Below the pieces are notes generated by a model. It searched no databases. It was not told the DNA's origin and saw only the letters and a program-made list of their open reading frames with translations. From Tethya wilhelma (lineage: Eukaryota; Porifera; Demospongiae; Tethyida; Tethyidae): 64,000 bases of DNA. The stretch is from contig CAXIPT010000001.1 of the NCBI GenBank assembly GCA_964030475.1, positions 19,517,228-19,581,227 of the forward strand, given 5' to 3'. This document shows positions 1-10,864 of this stretch, piece by piece. A program made the position numbers and the translations under genes. Within the stretch, counting starts at the first letter, position 1; every line of letters starts with the position of its first letter.

Positions 1-1059
1 CCCACAGTGATTTACTCTGAACAACCTATCGGTGAAGGGACATTTGGTGCAGTCTACAGAGCAGAATACAAAGGGATAGCTTGCGCAGCTAAGAAAATAC
101 ATAAAAAATACTTTAAAAATGACACCATTATGAAAAAATTTTATACAGAATGTGAAATCTTACATAATCTAAACCACAAAAACATTGTTCGTTGCATCCA
201 TATCTTGCCTGATCCAGACACACAACTCCCAGTCATACTGATGGAACTGATGCCAAAAACTTTGACAGAACATTTAGAAGACTATAATGAAACAATCGCA
301 TACCATATTCAAGTCAACATGTGCTGTGAAATTGCCTGTGCACTTTCTTACCTCCATTCACGCAATCCATGTATAATGCACAGAGATCTTTCAAGCAACA
401 ACATACTGGTGAGTGGCGAACACTTAAAGATTAGTGATTTTGGCATGGCAAAAATTATACATGATTTGGGGCCTCAAATCCACTCCAGATGTCCAGGTAC
501 AGAGGCTTACATGCCTCCAGAAGCACTCAGTCAGCCAGCACTCTACACTACATCCATTGACTGCTACTCATTTGGTATTCTTGCTATTCAAATATATACA
601 AGACAAATCCCTTCAGTTGACAAGGACACTATTGACTCAGTTGAACTACAGGCACAAGTTACAGTTCCGAAAAATTTCACACAGCAATGTGATCTTACCA
701 ACGAATTAGTAAAATTTGCATGCCGGTGTCTTACTGCAAGTGACAATCAACCTAATGCACATGGTATTTACAGACCTAATGCACATGTTATTGAAAGAGC
801 AATAGAAGAACTAAAAAAAACTTTTACATATTTGCAAAGCATTCACTATCACCAACAACTGAGAGAACATAAACAATATATAAATCAACTAGAAGAAAGT
901 CTAATGGAGAGGGAAAGAATGATAAAAGCCATGGAGAAACAACACCAAGACCAGCTAGTAGAAATAGAGCAACAAGTAACTCAGTTCACTAATAAAATGC
1001 ATCACACCATTAGAAGCAAACCACAGTCACAGGGAGCAAGTGGTAACCCACAACCATAA
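1..1059 (+). CDS. Protein kinase, C-terminal part of gene (5' end outside window)
   Basis: The reading frame is open from the first base, so the real start lies upstream. An almost complete kinase domain is visible: glycine loop GEGTFGAV, ATP-binding lysine in CAAKKI, helix-C glutamate in YTECEIL, catalytic loop HRDLSSNN (about residue 125 of the visible part), DFGMAK (about 144) and the MPPEA motif (about 169). HRDLSSNN and DFGMAK resemble tyrosine-kinase-like (TKL) or atypical metazoan kinases rather than classical AGC/CMK families; I cannot decide between Ser/Thr and Tyr specificity. After the kinase domain, residues about 270-330 are rich in E, Q and K with heptad-like spacing (LREHKQYINQLEESLMERE), suggesting a coiled coil, and the protein ends in a short polar tail. 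All catalytic residues are present, so it should be active. The function of this member is unknown. It lies upstream of the MBL cluster on the same strand. Confidence 0.85.
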   Translation, partial: PTVIYSEQPIGEGTFGAVYRAEYKGIACAAKKIHKKYFKNDTIMKKFYTECEILHNLNHKNIVRCIHILPDPDTQLPVILMELMPKTLTEHLEDYNETIAYHIQVNMCCEIACALSYLHSRNPCIMHRDLSSNNILVSGEHLKISDFGMAKIIHDLGPQIHSRCPGTEAYMPPEALSQPALYTTSIDCYSFGILAIQIYTRQIPSVDKDTIDSVELQAQVTVPKNFTQQCDLTNELVKFACRCLTASDNQPNAHGIYRPNAHVIERAIEELKKTFTYLQSIHYHQQLREHKQYINQLEESLMERERMIKAMEKQHQDQLVEIEQQVTQFTNKMHHTIRSKPQSQGASGNPQP

Positions 1060-1921
1060 CACCTTTCTAAACACCTTTCTCAAAGATTCTAGCTCTTTAA
1101 CATTACAATACTACGTTATTCGTAGTTCTATTCAATACTTTAACGTCCTAATACATCTAGAATTACTGCCGAAAATAATTGAAGCAACTTGAAAGTTGTC
1201 TAAGTACTGTAATTGGTTAGTTTTAAAGAATAAGTACCCTTCAATAATTAGGTATACAATAGTATAGTTTTTGTTTGTGTGGACTCACAAACTCTGTAAT
1301 GTAGATAGGAAGATTCTTTGTGTTGAAAATATCAATATGGTTTCAGTCAACTTTCACAGTTTAATGGTTGAAAGTTTAATTTTTGTAAATAATTATGGTT
1401 TAATACGAAAAACTTTCCAATCTATGGTGTAACATGGAGCTACAAGAGCACACCAATAAAGTCACTATGCTCCAAAATCAATTAACAGCTCTACTTTTCT
1501 GGAGAGGAAGAGGAGCACTAAACTGCTTCAGATTTATGATGACACACAATGAGGGAGGGTGCTTCAAGATGATTGGCTATGATAACAACCAGTAGAAGAT
1601 TTGCCATTATAAGTCAGTGTTTGTAGTGAACAGGGTGGAAAGTTGTCTACAAGTTGTTTAAATGGTGAAATTATTGAGAGATTGCTACACAATTTTGCAC
1701 ATACAATCGTATAGCTTTTGCTTTTGTAGACACATGATACTATATTTCACAAAAATGTGTGTAAAAATTGCTGTCAGGCTGGTAGTTAGTCAAGATTTGT
1801 AGAAATTATTTTTTCTTTCAACAACATTCATATAAATTATCCATTTTTATTGCATACGATATAACCAACATGCAAGTATCAAACATTAGCAGACTACTAG
1901 CAGTAAATAACTGAAGCATTC
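1060..1921. other. Intergenic AT-rich spacer
   Basis: No coding frame longer than a few tens of codons has any recognisable content. The sequence is AT-rich with no clear repeat structure by eye. It probably holds the 3' UTR of the kinase gene near its left end. Confidence 0.5.
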
Positions 1922-2388
1922 TAAAGCATGCACACACTTAGGCTTGTGCATTGCATTCCTTATCTCAATAATATTGTGGGAGGAACTCTTCCAATCTGAT
2001 AAAACATAGAACATAGATACAGAGGATATTCAAGAGGGGAGTGCCTAGCAACAAAACTATATTCATTGAAGTAGCACAAACAATAATACACACCACTGAC
2101 CACCATGTGGGCAACTTATGTCCAGAGGAGGTGCGACACGCGAGTGTCAATTCAATGCTTTTGCTGACTCAGCATGGTAGGTGCACGTGACCAAATCCAA
2201 TACCAAACTATAGTGGTCACGTGATTGGAATGCGCTAATTGGCACTCGCGTGTCGTACCTCCTCTGACTTATGTCAACCAAAGGGGAGACAACTGTCAGT
2301 CACGCAGTTACACCCACTTTAGACAGACAGTAGCAAATGCATAAAGTCTACCAGCAGTTCAGAAACAAACAGATCCCAGGAAAAATCA
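1922..2388 (+). promoter_or_regulatory. MBL-family promoter/5' leader module, copy A
   Basis: This block recurs ahead of MBL copies A, B, E1, E and E'. Shared landmarks in order are a segment around ctgataaaacatag, ggagtgcc-tagcaaca, attcattg, gaccaccatgtgggca (2098-2113), a cagtcagt/cagttacacccactt segment and agcaaa shortly before the start codon. Here the block is split by a 144-bp inverted-repeat insertion (2123-2266). Conservation of non-coding sequence between paralogues suggests promoter plus 5' UTR; which part is transcribed cannot be seen. Confidence 0.6.
2123..2266. mobile_element. MITE-like element with 30-bp terminal inverted repeats and 9-bp target duplication
   Basis: The ends are inverted copies: cagaggaggtgcgacacgcg at the left, and the right end reads the same on the other strand with two mismatches over about 30 bp. 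The element is flanked by a perfect direct repeat acttatgtc (2114-2122 and 2267-2275). Removing it restores the promoter sequence seen at the other MBL copies. It has no coding capacity. A 9-bp duplication with CAGAGG ends would suit a Mutator-like or hAT-like non-autonomous element. A divergent relative sits in the WDR36 intron at about 16228-16320. Confidence 0.85.
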
Positions 2389-5300
2389 ATGTCTTCAGAA
2401 ACAAACAGTTCCCAGGAAGTTGCAACAGAACCAGAGTCTGTAAATGGGGATTCAGCAGATGAAGCTGGACAACCTCAAGAGGCACAAGGAGGAGGGGCCT
2501 CTCCAAAGAAAAGATTTAGGATCCATGCTATCAATGTTGGACAAGGAGACTGCATTCTTGTGGAGTTCTACACAGAACATGAAGGTATGTAAAACAGTAC
2601 ACAAATTTTCCGCATGCATGCATGTAAAAATCTAAGTCCTTTAAATTACACAAGTCAGGAGTGTAGCCAGCATTTAAGAGGATGTGGAGGTGCTAGAACT
2701 ACTTTTATGTACTGGGATGCAACACCAACTATAGTCCATCTGGTTAGAGAATGCTGCCGGAAGTGAAATAATGAGATTCATGAAATACTTTTCTTATGGG
2801 ACAATATAGCTAACTTTCGACTGGTAAGGAGTAGGAAGCTGGAAAAGCAACCAAAAGAACAGGGAAAACGAGTGCTTTCCAATAGCCAAGGGGTGGTAGC
2901 TGCCAGTCACTTAGTACAGTACAGGACAATAAAAGGTTGACGTTTTGGTTATGGCATAGTACAGAAAATAAACAGGGCGTACTACAGTGGTGTGCAATGT
3001 CCAATGTCGTACTACTACGCTGCTGTGTACTTATCAAAGCCATGCTTTTATCCTCAAACCACTACTCAGACCACTCTTAACCGATTATAAGCGGTTGACA
3101 CGTTAATGCGTCATGGCTGTTCTAGCGACTTTTTTTGCAAGCAAAGCAATTAGCCATAAGCTTTAAACTTCATATACGAATAGGTAAGGGACTCCTCTAC
3201 TAAAATATCAAGTCAGAATTAGAACTGCCTGTAAGGTGTGGCGCTACTAGTCGCTGAGTGACTAACGGTCACGATCTTTGCGATCGCAATTGAAGGGTTT
3301 AGAACGACGTTTTTTCCACAACCCTTCAGAGGTTAAGCTTGAAACTTTCTACGTAGGTGCAGGGATAGTTAGGCTATAATAGCCATAGCATTGCTTTTGT
3401 AAGCCTGGTTGGCTAGCTGGAAAAAAAAAGCTTTAGACGTGCGGCTATGTCCTCGTGTATTTGACCCTCCCGTACATTAGGCTTTTTTTTACCAGCAAAA
3501 GCTTCACTAAGTAACAAGACTTGGAGTATAGTTAGCTTGATTGTTGCATCATAAAAAAACTCTGCCCAATCTCTTTTAGTTTAAGAAAAACAAAAAGAAG
3601 GCGTAGCTACTAAAAATTAAAAAATTAATTTAGAAGATGACCTCATTCACTTCAAAAGAATTCAGTGTATAATCGGCTAAGTGGTTTCTATAGAAGAAAG
3701 TATATAGTCATTGTGTAAACTATATATCAGTTGGTTTCAAGGGCCTGGAAACCTGACTACTATCAACTTTGACAGGTCTGCTAATTGTTTGCATAAGAAC
3801 AAAGTTGCAAAGTACAATAACTAGGCCCTAGTAAGTCAATTTTATTAAGCCTCGGCGCGTGCGTAGCACGTGCAGAGGGTTACGGTAGTCGTTTTGTCTG
3901 TCTGTCCCATCGAAATCTCAAGAAAGGCAGCTCTAACAGCAAAAATAATGGTACTCACCTTCATAAATCTGAATTATCTTGCAAAAATATATTTTTCGAT
4001 CTCTAAAACACGTCGGTTTGTGAAATCAAGCTTTTGTGCTCTGCTTCAAGCGCTTGCTTCGAGGCCACGCCCACCGATCCAAACACGTGTAGTATGCGCA
4101 TGCGCTATGAGTTATCTAGAACTAGAAAGCACACGTTGCTTGTTGGACTGCTGTAACTGAGGTCTGATTTGTTCTTCTTTCATCGCTCTTTGAGTGTGTG
4201 CTCTGTGTCGTGAGTTGCTGTATTTGGTACTCAAATAGCTGTTTTTTGTATTTGAGTCATGCCTAGCAAAGTTTGCCCTGATTGTTGTATTTCTCATGTT
4301 CGGAAATTGTGTTGTGATTGCGGCCATGTGTTTGCTTTGAGACGTTCAAAGATTCTGTTGCTAGTTCTTCATCTGTTGTTGAAACTAATTTTTGCCGTGC
4401 CAACTACTCCTTTTGGAGCCCACCTAATGAATGCTGCTGCTGCTTCTAATGGATTGTACCTTGACCTGTTGCCTCTGAAGTTGAGACCAATGCTCCTGTT
4501 TCTGGGAAACACACTGATGTTACTTTGGCTCAGTCAAATTTCCTACTCTACTTTTCCCCTCTGAAGCAAATATACTATTTTCAAGGATTTTCACAATACT
4601 TCACAGCAAACCAATAACGTCATGATCAATACAAAGTCTAGGTGAATTCTTGGATTGCTTTCTGAAGCTGTAGCTGATGATAGAGTTCTTGATATGGACA
4701 AATCCACATGATTGGTGATATCTCTGGATTAGATCTTACAAAGGATAACAGTGAACTTTTACTTCCTGTACCTTACTGTGCATAGTTTCACGCTCGGAAC
4801 TCTCAGCCTGATGTGGCCTGACTGGATTTTTTGTCTTGGTTTTTGCTGTACTATAATTACATGTTTGTCTGTTATTGCTCTATATACACCTTTAGTTGTT
4901 ACTATAGGCTTGTACTTCACATCACTCACTTTACACTTTTTTGTCAACTATATGAAAATTATTATTGCATTAAAGTTTCACAATATTGCTCTTTCAACTT
5001 CCACCAATGCATGCGCGTACTATCTGCGCCGAGGCTTGTGCACCAACAGTGCCTTCATTGTACTTGCACTCAAGGTCATAGTCAAGATCTTGATCATCTA
5101 AAGTTGACTGTTGCTAAAATTTGATCTTTACCATTGACAATGCAAATTTCAACATAAACTGTGAGCTGGCCCATTTACAGTTAAAATAATGTTCACTGAA
5201 ATGTAAAATTCAGATTCTAAGCTTTTCGTCCATAGTGTCGGCCTCGTCAGGAATAAAACGTCAGTGAAACCACGAGGTTGATCAGACAGCCCTATGTTTT

Positions 5301-8033
5301 TTGCTGTTTTGTTCCTACTGTGCCTTGATTGTGTTTGGTGTTGTACTATTGTTCTTTTGTTATGGTACGCTTCAAGGTATTCATTTTTTGCATTTATATA
5401 GCCATGTTTTCACTGATGTTTTATTCCTGACGAGTCCAACACTATGGATGAAAAGCTTAGAATCTGAATTTTACAACATTTCAGTGAACATTATTTTAAT
5501 TGTAAAAGGGCCAGCTCACAGTTTATGCTGAAATTTGCATTGTTTAATCTTTACCATTGACCGAGTGGTGAATTTCGCACTTGACTGATTACTATATGAC
5601 ATCATTGGTGGCGACCATTACCAACCTTGACCATTCTGAAATTATATTTTGACCATTGATTATATATGTTGAGTCAATAACCGTGGTCGTAGGTGCAAGT
5701 ATAGAGTGAATGGCAGTTGCCACCCCTTGATGGTGGCTTAAAATTCTGAAATTGGTTGGATATTCAATGTTCATCTAAATATTTAATTATACCCAATGGT
5801 CCCATTGTGGATTTGTTATTATAGTGTTTTAATAAGCATTTTACAGTAAATTATGAGATGATGTATAATCAGTCCTACAATAATATCTCAATGACTGGAG
5901 CCAGCTTACATATGATAGTGGGTATGGCCGAGAACAATTTTACAGGACCATACATGTATATGTATGGCATTTTTTCAAGAACAAATTTTGTGGATTTATT
6001 GACAATAAATTCTTGCATACCATTGCCATAGTACTACACAGAAGAATTTGTGTTCTCATTTTAACTTTCCAGGCAAAAAGGAGCCAAAACACTGCTACTT
6101 AATTGATGGTGGACAGGGACAAAAAATCCCCCAAAATTACAGATATTATTATAATAATTGTAAAATAACCAAGAAAAGTGAACATCACACATATAACAAG
6201 ATGGAATGTCTCTGGGATTGCAGGTGTCCAAAGAGACTAGAGGCCATCATCATCACACATCCTGATCTTGATCATTATCAAGGAATAACTTACCTTCTTG
6301 AATGGTGGAAGAAAGAATTTAAAGGAAAGATACTAATTACTGAAGCATTCAACTTTTTTGAAACTGAAGATGGCAAAAGCACAGGCAAAGTAAGTAAACA
6401 ATTGACAAAACTAAAAAATATTGTACAAGAGAGATGGAGTCCACAAACGCTTGACAATTTATATGAGTTTGAAAAGCACAGGTTGGTGTGTCACTTTAAT
6501 GATTCAGAAGCTAAAGGAATACTATGTTCACCATCACCTTCACAGCCACCGCCACCATCACCTTCAGAGCCACCGCCACCATCACCATCACCATCACCTT
6601 CACCTTCACAGCCACAGCCACCATCACCATCACCATCACCTTCACCTTCACAGCCACAGCCACCATCACCATCACCATCACCTTCACCTTCACAGCCACA
6701 GCCACCATCACCATCACCTTCACCTTCACAGCCACAGCCACCATCACCATCACCATCACCTTCACCTTCACAGCCACAGCCACCATCACCATCACCATCA
6801 CCTTCACCTTCACAGCCACTGCCATCATCACCAGAATGGTTATTATTAGACAATTTATCATTTTCATTCCTAAACACAGAGCCACCGCCACCATCACAGC
6901 GGGTGAAGACACAATCACCTTTACCGCCACAGCCACAAAAACAGGACAATGTAACCAGCATCATCACAACAATTAATGGTAACTTAAAGGTTGTGTTAAC
7001 AGCAGATTCAAATGAAACAATAATAAGCCCGATACTAGCTAAATTAAAGCGAACTGACGACCTACCCACAGTCAAAATATTCCAAGTACCCCATCATGGT
7101 AGCAGAAATAATAGCAGCAAAAAATTTTATGACTCATTTACAGCTGATGTCTACCTGATCTCAGGAGGTGGCAACGCACATCACGATCACCCTCATGATG
7201 AAGTCCTCAGGGCAATTATAACAGCCAACACAGAACGCAAAACAAAATGCATGATAGTCGTGACCAACAGCTACGGCCTGAGAAGTGAGAAGCTGACAAG
7301 GAAAAAGCGGAAAGAAAAGGGTGAGGAAGATTTCATACAGCTCCATGACTTACCCACTGGATGGTGGGAGTGGGTCACTATTTATCACACCTACGACCTA
7401 GTGTATTACAGTAAATCTACAAAAGTCACACAGTTAAAAAAGCAGTGTATACAACTGGATGAGGCTTACTGGCTACAAGGGTTAGATTTCACAAGCCAAT
7501 TCCAACAGCAATGCATCATTGAGCAACCTCTATTGCCTGTTTGTCCTCACTGGTGGGGAAGAATATTGGCTGATAACAACTTAGTAGAGTGGTCTCCTTG
7601 GGGCTACATTGAGATGTTAAAAAAACAGAAGCATATTGAACATTCTTATATACAAGACTGGCCATTTTTCAAAACAGAAGTCAAGATAATCCCAGCAACA
7701 GGTCAAGTAGACACCACAACAGGTCAAGCAGACACCACAACAGGTCAAGCAGACACCACAACAGGTCAAGTAGAAGATGATAACATCATTGCAGTACCAG
7801 CTCCTCACCAGCCATGGAAAGGAGCCCAATCACTCAATCTACACTATGTCCGGGAGAGTACACTATCTCAAGACAAAGTCAAATTTCTTGAGCCTATTGA
7901 GAAATTTATAATGAATGAATGTAGGTTACAAACTGGAAAATGTAATCAATACACATATGATCGCAATCAAAAGGACTGGAGTCAAGGTAACTTGGGTCAA
8001 GTCATAGTCAAAAAAGGACCTGAACAACACTGA
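2389..8033 (+). CDS. MBL-fold (ComEC C-terminal-like) hydrolase, copy A, two exons
   Basis: Exons 2389-2584 and 6073-8033 (donor g|gtatgt, acceptor ttccag|gc) join in phase 1 into 718 residues. Exon 1 ends with INVGQGDCILVEF and exon 2 opens with the strand CYLIDGG; together they form the start of a metallo-beta-lactamase fold. Metal-site motifs are THPDLDHYQG (about 6256) and VPHHGSRNNS (about 7087), with LTADS and LISGGGN, matching the MBL domain of bacterial ComEC/Rec2 proteins. Between the early strands and SIITTI lies a long Pro/Ser/Gln repeat. The C-terminal part (SPWGYIEM, PAPHQPWKG, LNLHYV) is shared by all paralogues here. Unlike copy E it has no PDZ domain. A short TTGQADT-type repeat occurs at about 7700-7765. 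All key histidines and aspartates are present, so it is likely active; the substrate is unknown (phosphodiester bonds are plausible by family). There is no signal peptide or membrane segment. Confidence 0.8.
3847..5037. mobile_element. Putative DNA transposon remnant in intron of MBL copy A
   Basis: The ends carry a 12-bp inverted repeat, aagcctcggcgc (3847-3858) and gcgccgaggctt (5026-5037). Inside, at 4259, a plus-strand frame begins MPSKVCPDC and continues with a second CxC pair and GHVF, a zinc-ribbon-like pattern (compare UPF0547-type ribbons). The frame decays after about 35 codons. No target-site duplication is evident and no transposase domain is recognisable, so this is a non-autonomous or degraded copy. 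The intron is 3.5 kb, far longer than those of the paralogues, largely because of this and the next element. Confidence 0.45.
5138..5542. mobile_element. Inverted-repeat (hairpin) element in intron of MBL copy A
   Basis: About 135 bp beginning caatgcaaatttca at 5138 returns as its reverse complement ending tgaaatttgcattg at 5542, with a handful of mismatches. The arms include the shared block cagattctaagctttt. A spacer of about 140 bp separates the arms. A 14-bp direct repeat atctttaccattga lies at 5124-5137 and 5547-5560, possibly the target duplication. There is no coding content. Confidence 0.7.
6531..6830 (+). repeat. In-frame Pro/Ser/Gln-rich tandem repeat within MBL copy A
   Basis: Units built from ccatcaccatcacc, ttcaccttca and cagccacag repeat about six times, encoding PSPSPSQPQPP-like blocks in the frame of copy A. 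The length is a multiple of three throughout and the frame is open on both sides. Overlapping frames give long His-, Val- or Gly-rich shadow ORFs that are artefacts of the repeat. Confidence 0.9.
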
Positions 8034-8209
8034 CTATTGTTTCTATTTGCACACAACATGCAAGCATCACACACATACATTGTATGTTAACAAAAGAATC
8101 ACCTTAAAAACTCTAATAGTGTATTTTGTGACTAAATTTTAGAAAACCGACAAGTAAAACGTTTTGTAACAAAGGGCAGTTCACCCATTTGAATTAGTCA
8201 GCACATCCA

Positions 8210-8360
8210 AGCCAGGACCAAGGGGAGGGTACAGATAATATTCATGAGGAGAGAGCCTGCTGACCACCATGTGGGCAGCTAATGTCAACCAACCATCCTC
8301 AAGATAGTGGCACAACCAGTCAGTCAGTTATACACCCACTTTAGACAGACAATAGCAAAA
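8210..8360 (+). promoter_or_regulatory. MBL-family promoter module, copy B (interrupted)
   Basis: Contains gaccaccatgtgggca (8262-8277), the aatgtcaacca segment, cagtcagtcagtta and acacccacttta, colinear with the modules of A and E1. Immediately after agcaaaag it is cut by a retro-insertion (about 8361-9346), separating it from exon 1 of copy B. Confidence 0.6.
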
Positions 8361-8368
8361 GTTTATTA

Positions 8369-8434
<66 letters not shown>

Positions 8435-9346
8435 ATTGCTTTACAGTGCACATGGGATATTAGTGAGCATAGAAATTACTTGTAACTAGCTATGAAGTGA
8501 GTGATGTTGATTATTAGTATGCACACTGAAGGACCGTACCAGAACAAACTGGCAGCCTTTACAAAACATAAGACACACATACACACAAACTATGAAATTG
8601 AACGATTGACCCGGGATCTAGTTCGAAGAGCTACAGGCAAGTCTTGCCTTGCAGATTTAATTGGTGTCCAAGTGGGAGGTCCTCTTCGAAAGATGGTTAG
8701 CCCTGGAATTCCATCACGTTTTTCAAATTTTACTTGTCTAGAACAGGAAACATCCAACTCAGAACCGCTGTTGCTATCATTCCCACTAGATTCAGTACTC
8801 TTTGATCTTTTCTGTCTGATCTTGAATCTTCTCTTGACAACTGGTGTCCATCCGCTGTCCTCACTATTGGCAAGTTGGTACTTGACTCCAGGAGTGTAGT
8901 CACGCTCTTCATAGGTAATGTCCTTACACTCAGATAAATCAGGATGAGATACTGGAGGATTGAGGACTTTGGGGTCAATCTTAAAGGATCCAGCAGGGCT
9001 CTGGCGAGCATCATTTGGAGTTGCAAGTTGAGGCTCAGAGTCAAGCTCAGAAGGTTTGGAAACAGTGGATTGGAATCTTTTCCTCTTCTTTTGAGCATGC
9101 TTCTTGTTATAAGTCCGTTTGGACAGAGTCTTGGGCCAGAAGAAACTGACTGAGAATCCTTCCTTGGTTGATTTAGCAGTCCACAGTGCATCACTCAGAC
9201 TCAAACAGCTTTGTTGAAGTTGTAGAGTCAGTGAGAGGGGAAAGCCAAGTGAGGCCAAGGAGGCAAAATCACCCTCTAACACTGCCACTTTAACTGCCTT
9301 TTCAGCCATTTTTTTATTTATTTATTTATTTTTTTTTTTATACATA
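8361..9346 (-). mobile_element. Retrotransposed insertion with (TAA)n 3' tail between promoter and exon 1 of MBL copy B
   Basis: Read on the minus strand this contains a 239-codon ORF (9309-8590), about 155 bp of 3' sequence and then a (TAA)n tail of about 70 bp (8361-8433), the layout of a non-LTR retrotransposon or of a copy mobilised by one. A short motif caaaag occurs at both borders (8355-8360 and about 9348) and may be the target duplication. The plus-strand promoter module stops at the left border, and exon 1 of copy B resumes shortly after the right border. Confidence 0.5.
8590..9309 (-). CDS. Unrecognised 239-residue protein inside the retro-insertion
   Basis: Starts MAEKAVKVAV and ends RSRVNRSIS. 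The first 70 residues are Leu/Ser-rich (FASLASLGFPLSL) and followed by FSVSFFWPK. Then comes a strongly basic stretch (KKHAQKKRKR, about residue 75) and a polar, disordered-looking second half with a second basic patch (KRRFKIRQKRSK). There are no Cys/His clusters, membrane segments or enzyme motifs. Position and tail suggest a gag-like or ORF1-like protein of a non-LTR element, but I recognise no family; a processed copy of a host gene is the alternative. The poly-T/A run just upstream of the start (9311-9340) belongs to the insertion border. Confidence 0.4.
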   Translation of the reverse strand: MAEKAVKVAVLEGDFASLASLGFPLSLTLQLQQSCLSLSDALWTAKSTKEGFSVSFFWPKTLSKRTYNKKHAQKKRKRFQSTVSKPSELDSEPQLATPNDARQSPAGSFKIDPKVLNPPVSHPDLSECKDITYEERDYTPGVKYQLANSEDSGWTPVVKRRFKIRQKRSKSTESSGNDSNSGSELDVSCSRQVKFEKRDGIPGLTIFRRGPPTWTPIKSARQDLPVALRTRSRVNRSIS

Positions 9347-9386
9347 ACAAAAGAAAACCGCCTCCTGAACCATTGCATGAAGCAAG

Positions 9387-10268
9387 ATGAGCAAAGGATT
9401 TTGCATCTACGCAATAAATGTTGGACAAGGTGACTGCTTCCTAGTGGTTAAATAGCGGATGAAGGATGGTATGTCAAATTTAAACCAGCATAATGAGTAC
9501 CAAACTGAGAAATTGAAGAATTTTTGTCTAGACCTGCAATCACTCATTAATACTAGTAAACTATAATGATTTTAAACTTGAAGCATTTAATGATTATAAA
9601 CATTTTATTTCTTCTAGGAAGGAAAACAACAGGATGCATTCTAATAGATGGTGGGAGAGGATGTGATATTACAGATGAAATAGCTAATGATGAAAAAACA
9701 GCACCAGATAGAAACACACAACACACAAAGAACAAGTTGGAGTGCCAAAAAAAATGCCATTGTCCAAAAACACTAGAAACTATCGTCATCACCCATCCTG
9801 ACGACGATCACTATCACTCCATCATACCCTCCACTGGTCCCTCCTCAAATCTCTCCTCCCTCGTGGCAAAGTATATTGGCTGAAATAATCTAGTAGAGTG
9901 GTCTCCTCGAGGTTACATTGAGATGATCAGACAGAAACAAGAAAAGCTGATCACACAGAAACAAGAAGAGCTGTTGTGCAAAACTTTAAAAGATGCTATG
10001 CATAGGTACCCATTTTATAGCAAAACACCTGTCAAGATAATAAACGATACAACACGTGGCATGTGTGAAGAAGAAATTGATTAACGTCATTGCAGCACCA
10101 GCTCCTCATGAGCCATGGAAGGGACACCAAACACTCAATCTACACTATGTTCAGGAGAAGACATTGTGTCAAGACCAAGTGAAATTTCTCGAACCTAAAA
10201 CCAATCCAAGCACAAATAGAGTTTGGTTACTATTCCTATCATCAAAGTCAACAAGACTGGAATCCTAA
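9387..10268 (+). pseudogene. MBL-fold copy B, degraded
   Basis: Exon 1 (9387-9468) reads MSKGFCIYAINVGQGDCFLV and then meets an in-frame tag where paralogues have KFYKQ. Exon 2 starts at 9618 (acceptor ttctag) with GRKTTGCILIDGG and keeps THPDDDHYHS. After that an internal deletion jumps from the metal-binding segment to the C-terminal region, where NNLVEWSPRGYIEM, PAPHEPWKGHQ and LNLHYVQE are recognisable in other frames separated by stops. The VPHHGS segment and the whole central domain are missing. With its promoter also cut off by the upstream insertion, this copy is dead. It resembles copy E most closely. Confidence 0.85.
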
Positions 10269-10758
10269 ACCATCAGCAGAGGTAGAGGTATTACTGTAGA
10301 TTAGGGTGTAAACAGTTTTCATGGATACCACTAAAGAAAATACACCAATAATATACATGTAGTGTAGATATTAAATATTCTCTAACAAAATGTTAGACTC
10401 ATAATATTATAGTTTTATTTTTAGTTTGCATAATTGTCGAGAGTATTAGCAAAAACAATAAAAGATCCTGTTGTTGAGTTGTACTTATTATGATTACCAT
10501 ATAATGGCCGACGCACTGATTATACTACATGAACTGTCTAGAGAATTATGTCCACTAGTGGTGTTTGTGACGTAGTCATGCATGTGTGCACATTCACATG
10601 TGTAGCTAAATCAATTTATATCTGAAGTGTGTTTTCCCACAGTTGAGTCCTCATGGTATATTGATACTCATAGTTCATTTACCCACACACACCCTTATAT
10701 AGCCAGAGTGAACAGACATGTGCACGGATAACAAAAGACATCGATTAAGCTAACAAAA
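10269..10758. other. Intergenic spacer between MBL relics B and C
   Basis: AT-rich, no coding content seen. A tatatag stretch at about 10695 lies about 65 bp upstream of the ATG of relic C and could be its old TATA element. Confidence 0.4.
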
Positions 10759-10864
10759 TGGATTTCCAAAGTAAATTTAAACACTTTGTACACGTATACA
10801 TGTTATAAATGTTGGACAGGGAGACTGCTTTCTCGTTGAGTTCTACAAAACAGGAAAGAATGTT
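10759..10864 (+). pseudogene. MBL-fold copy C, solitary exon-1 relic
   Basis: An ATG at 10759 opens MDFQSKFKHF, then the frame shifts by one base. The family signature INVGQGDCFLVEFYKTGKN is readable at 10806-10862. No second exon with IDGG or HPDxDH is found before copy D begins, so only the first exon survives. Confidence 0.75.

Noticed and set aside
6421..7075. Long His-, Thr-, Val- and Gly-rich frames on both strands over the MBL A repeat
   Set aside because: They are other-frame readings of the ccatca/ttcacc tandem repeat; only the Pro/Ser frame joins the MBL core on both sides.
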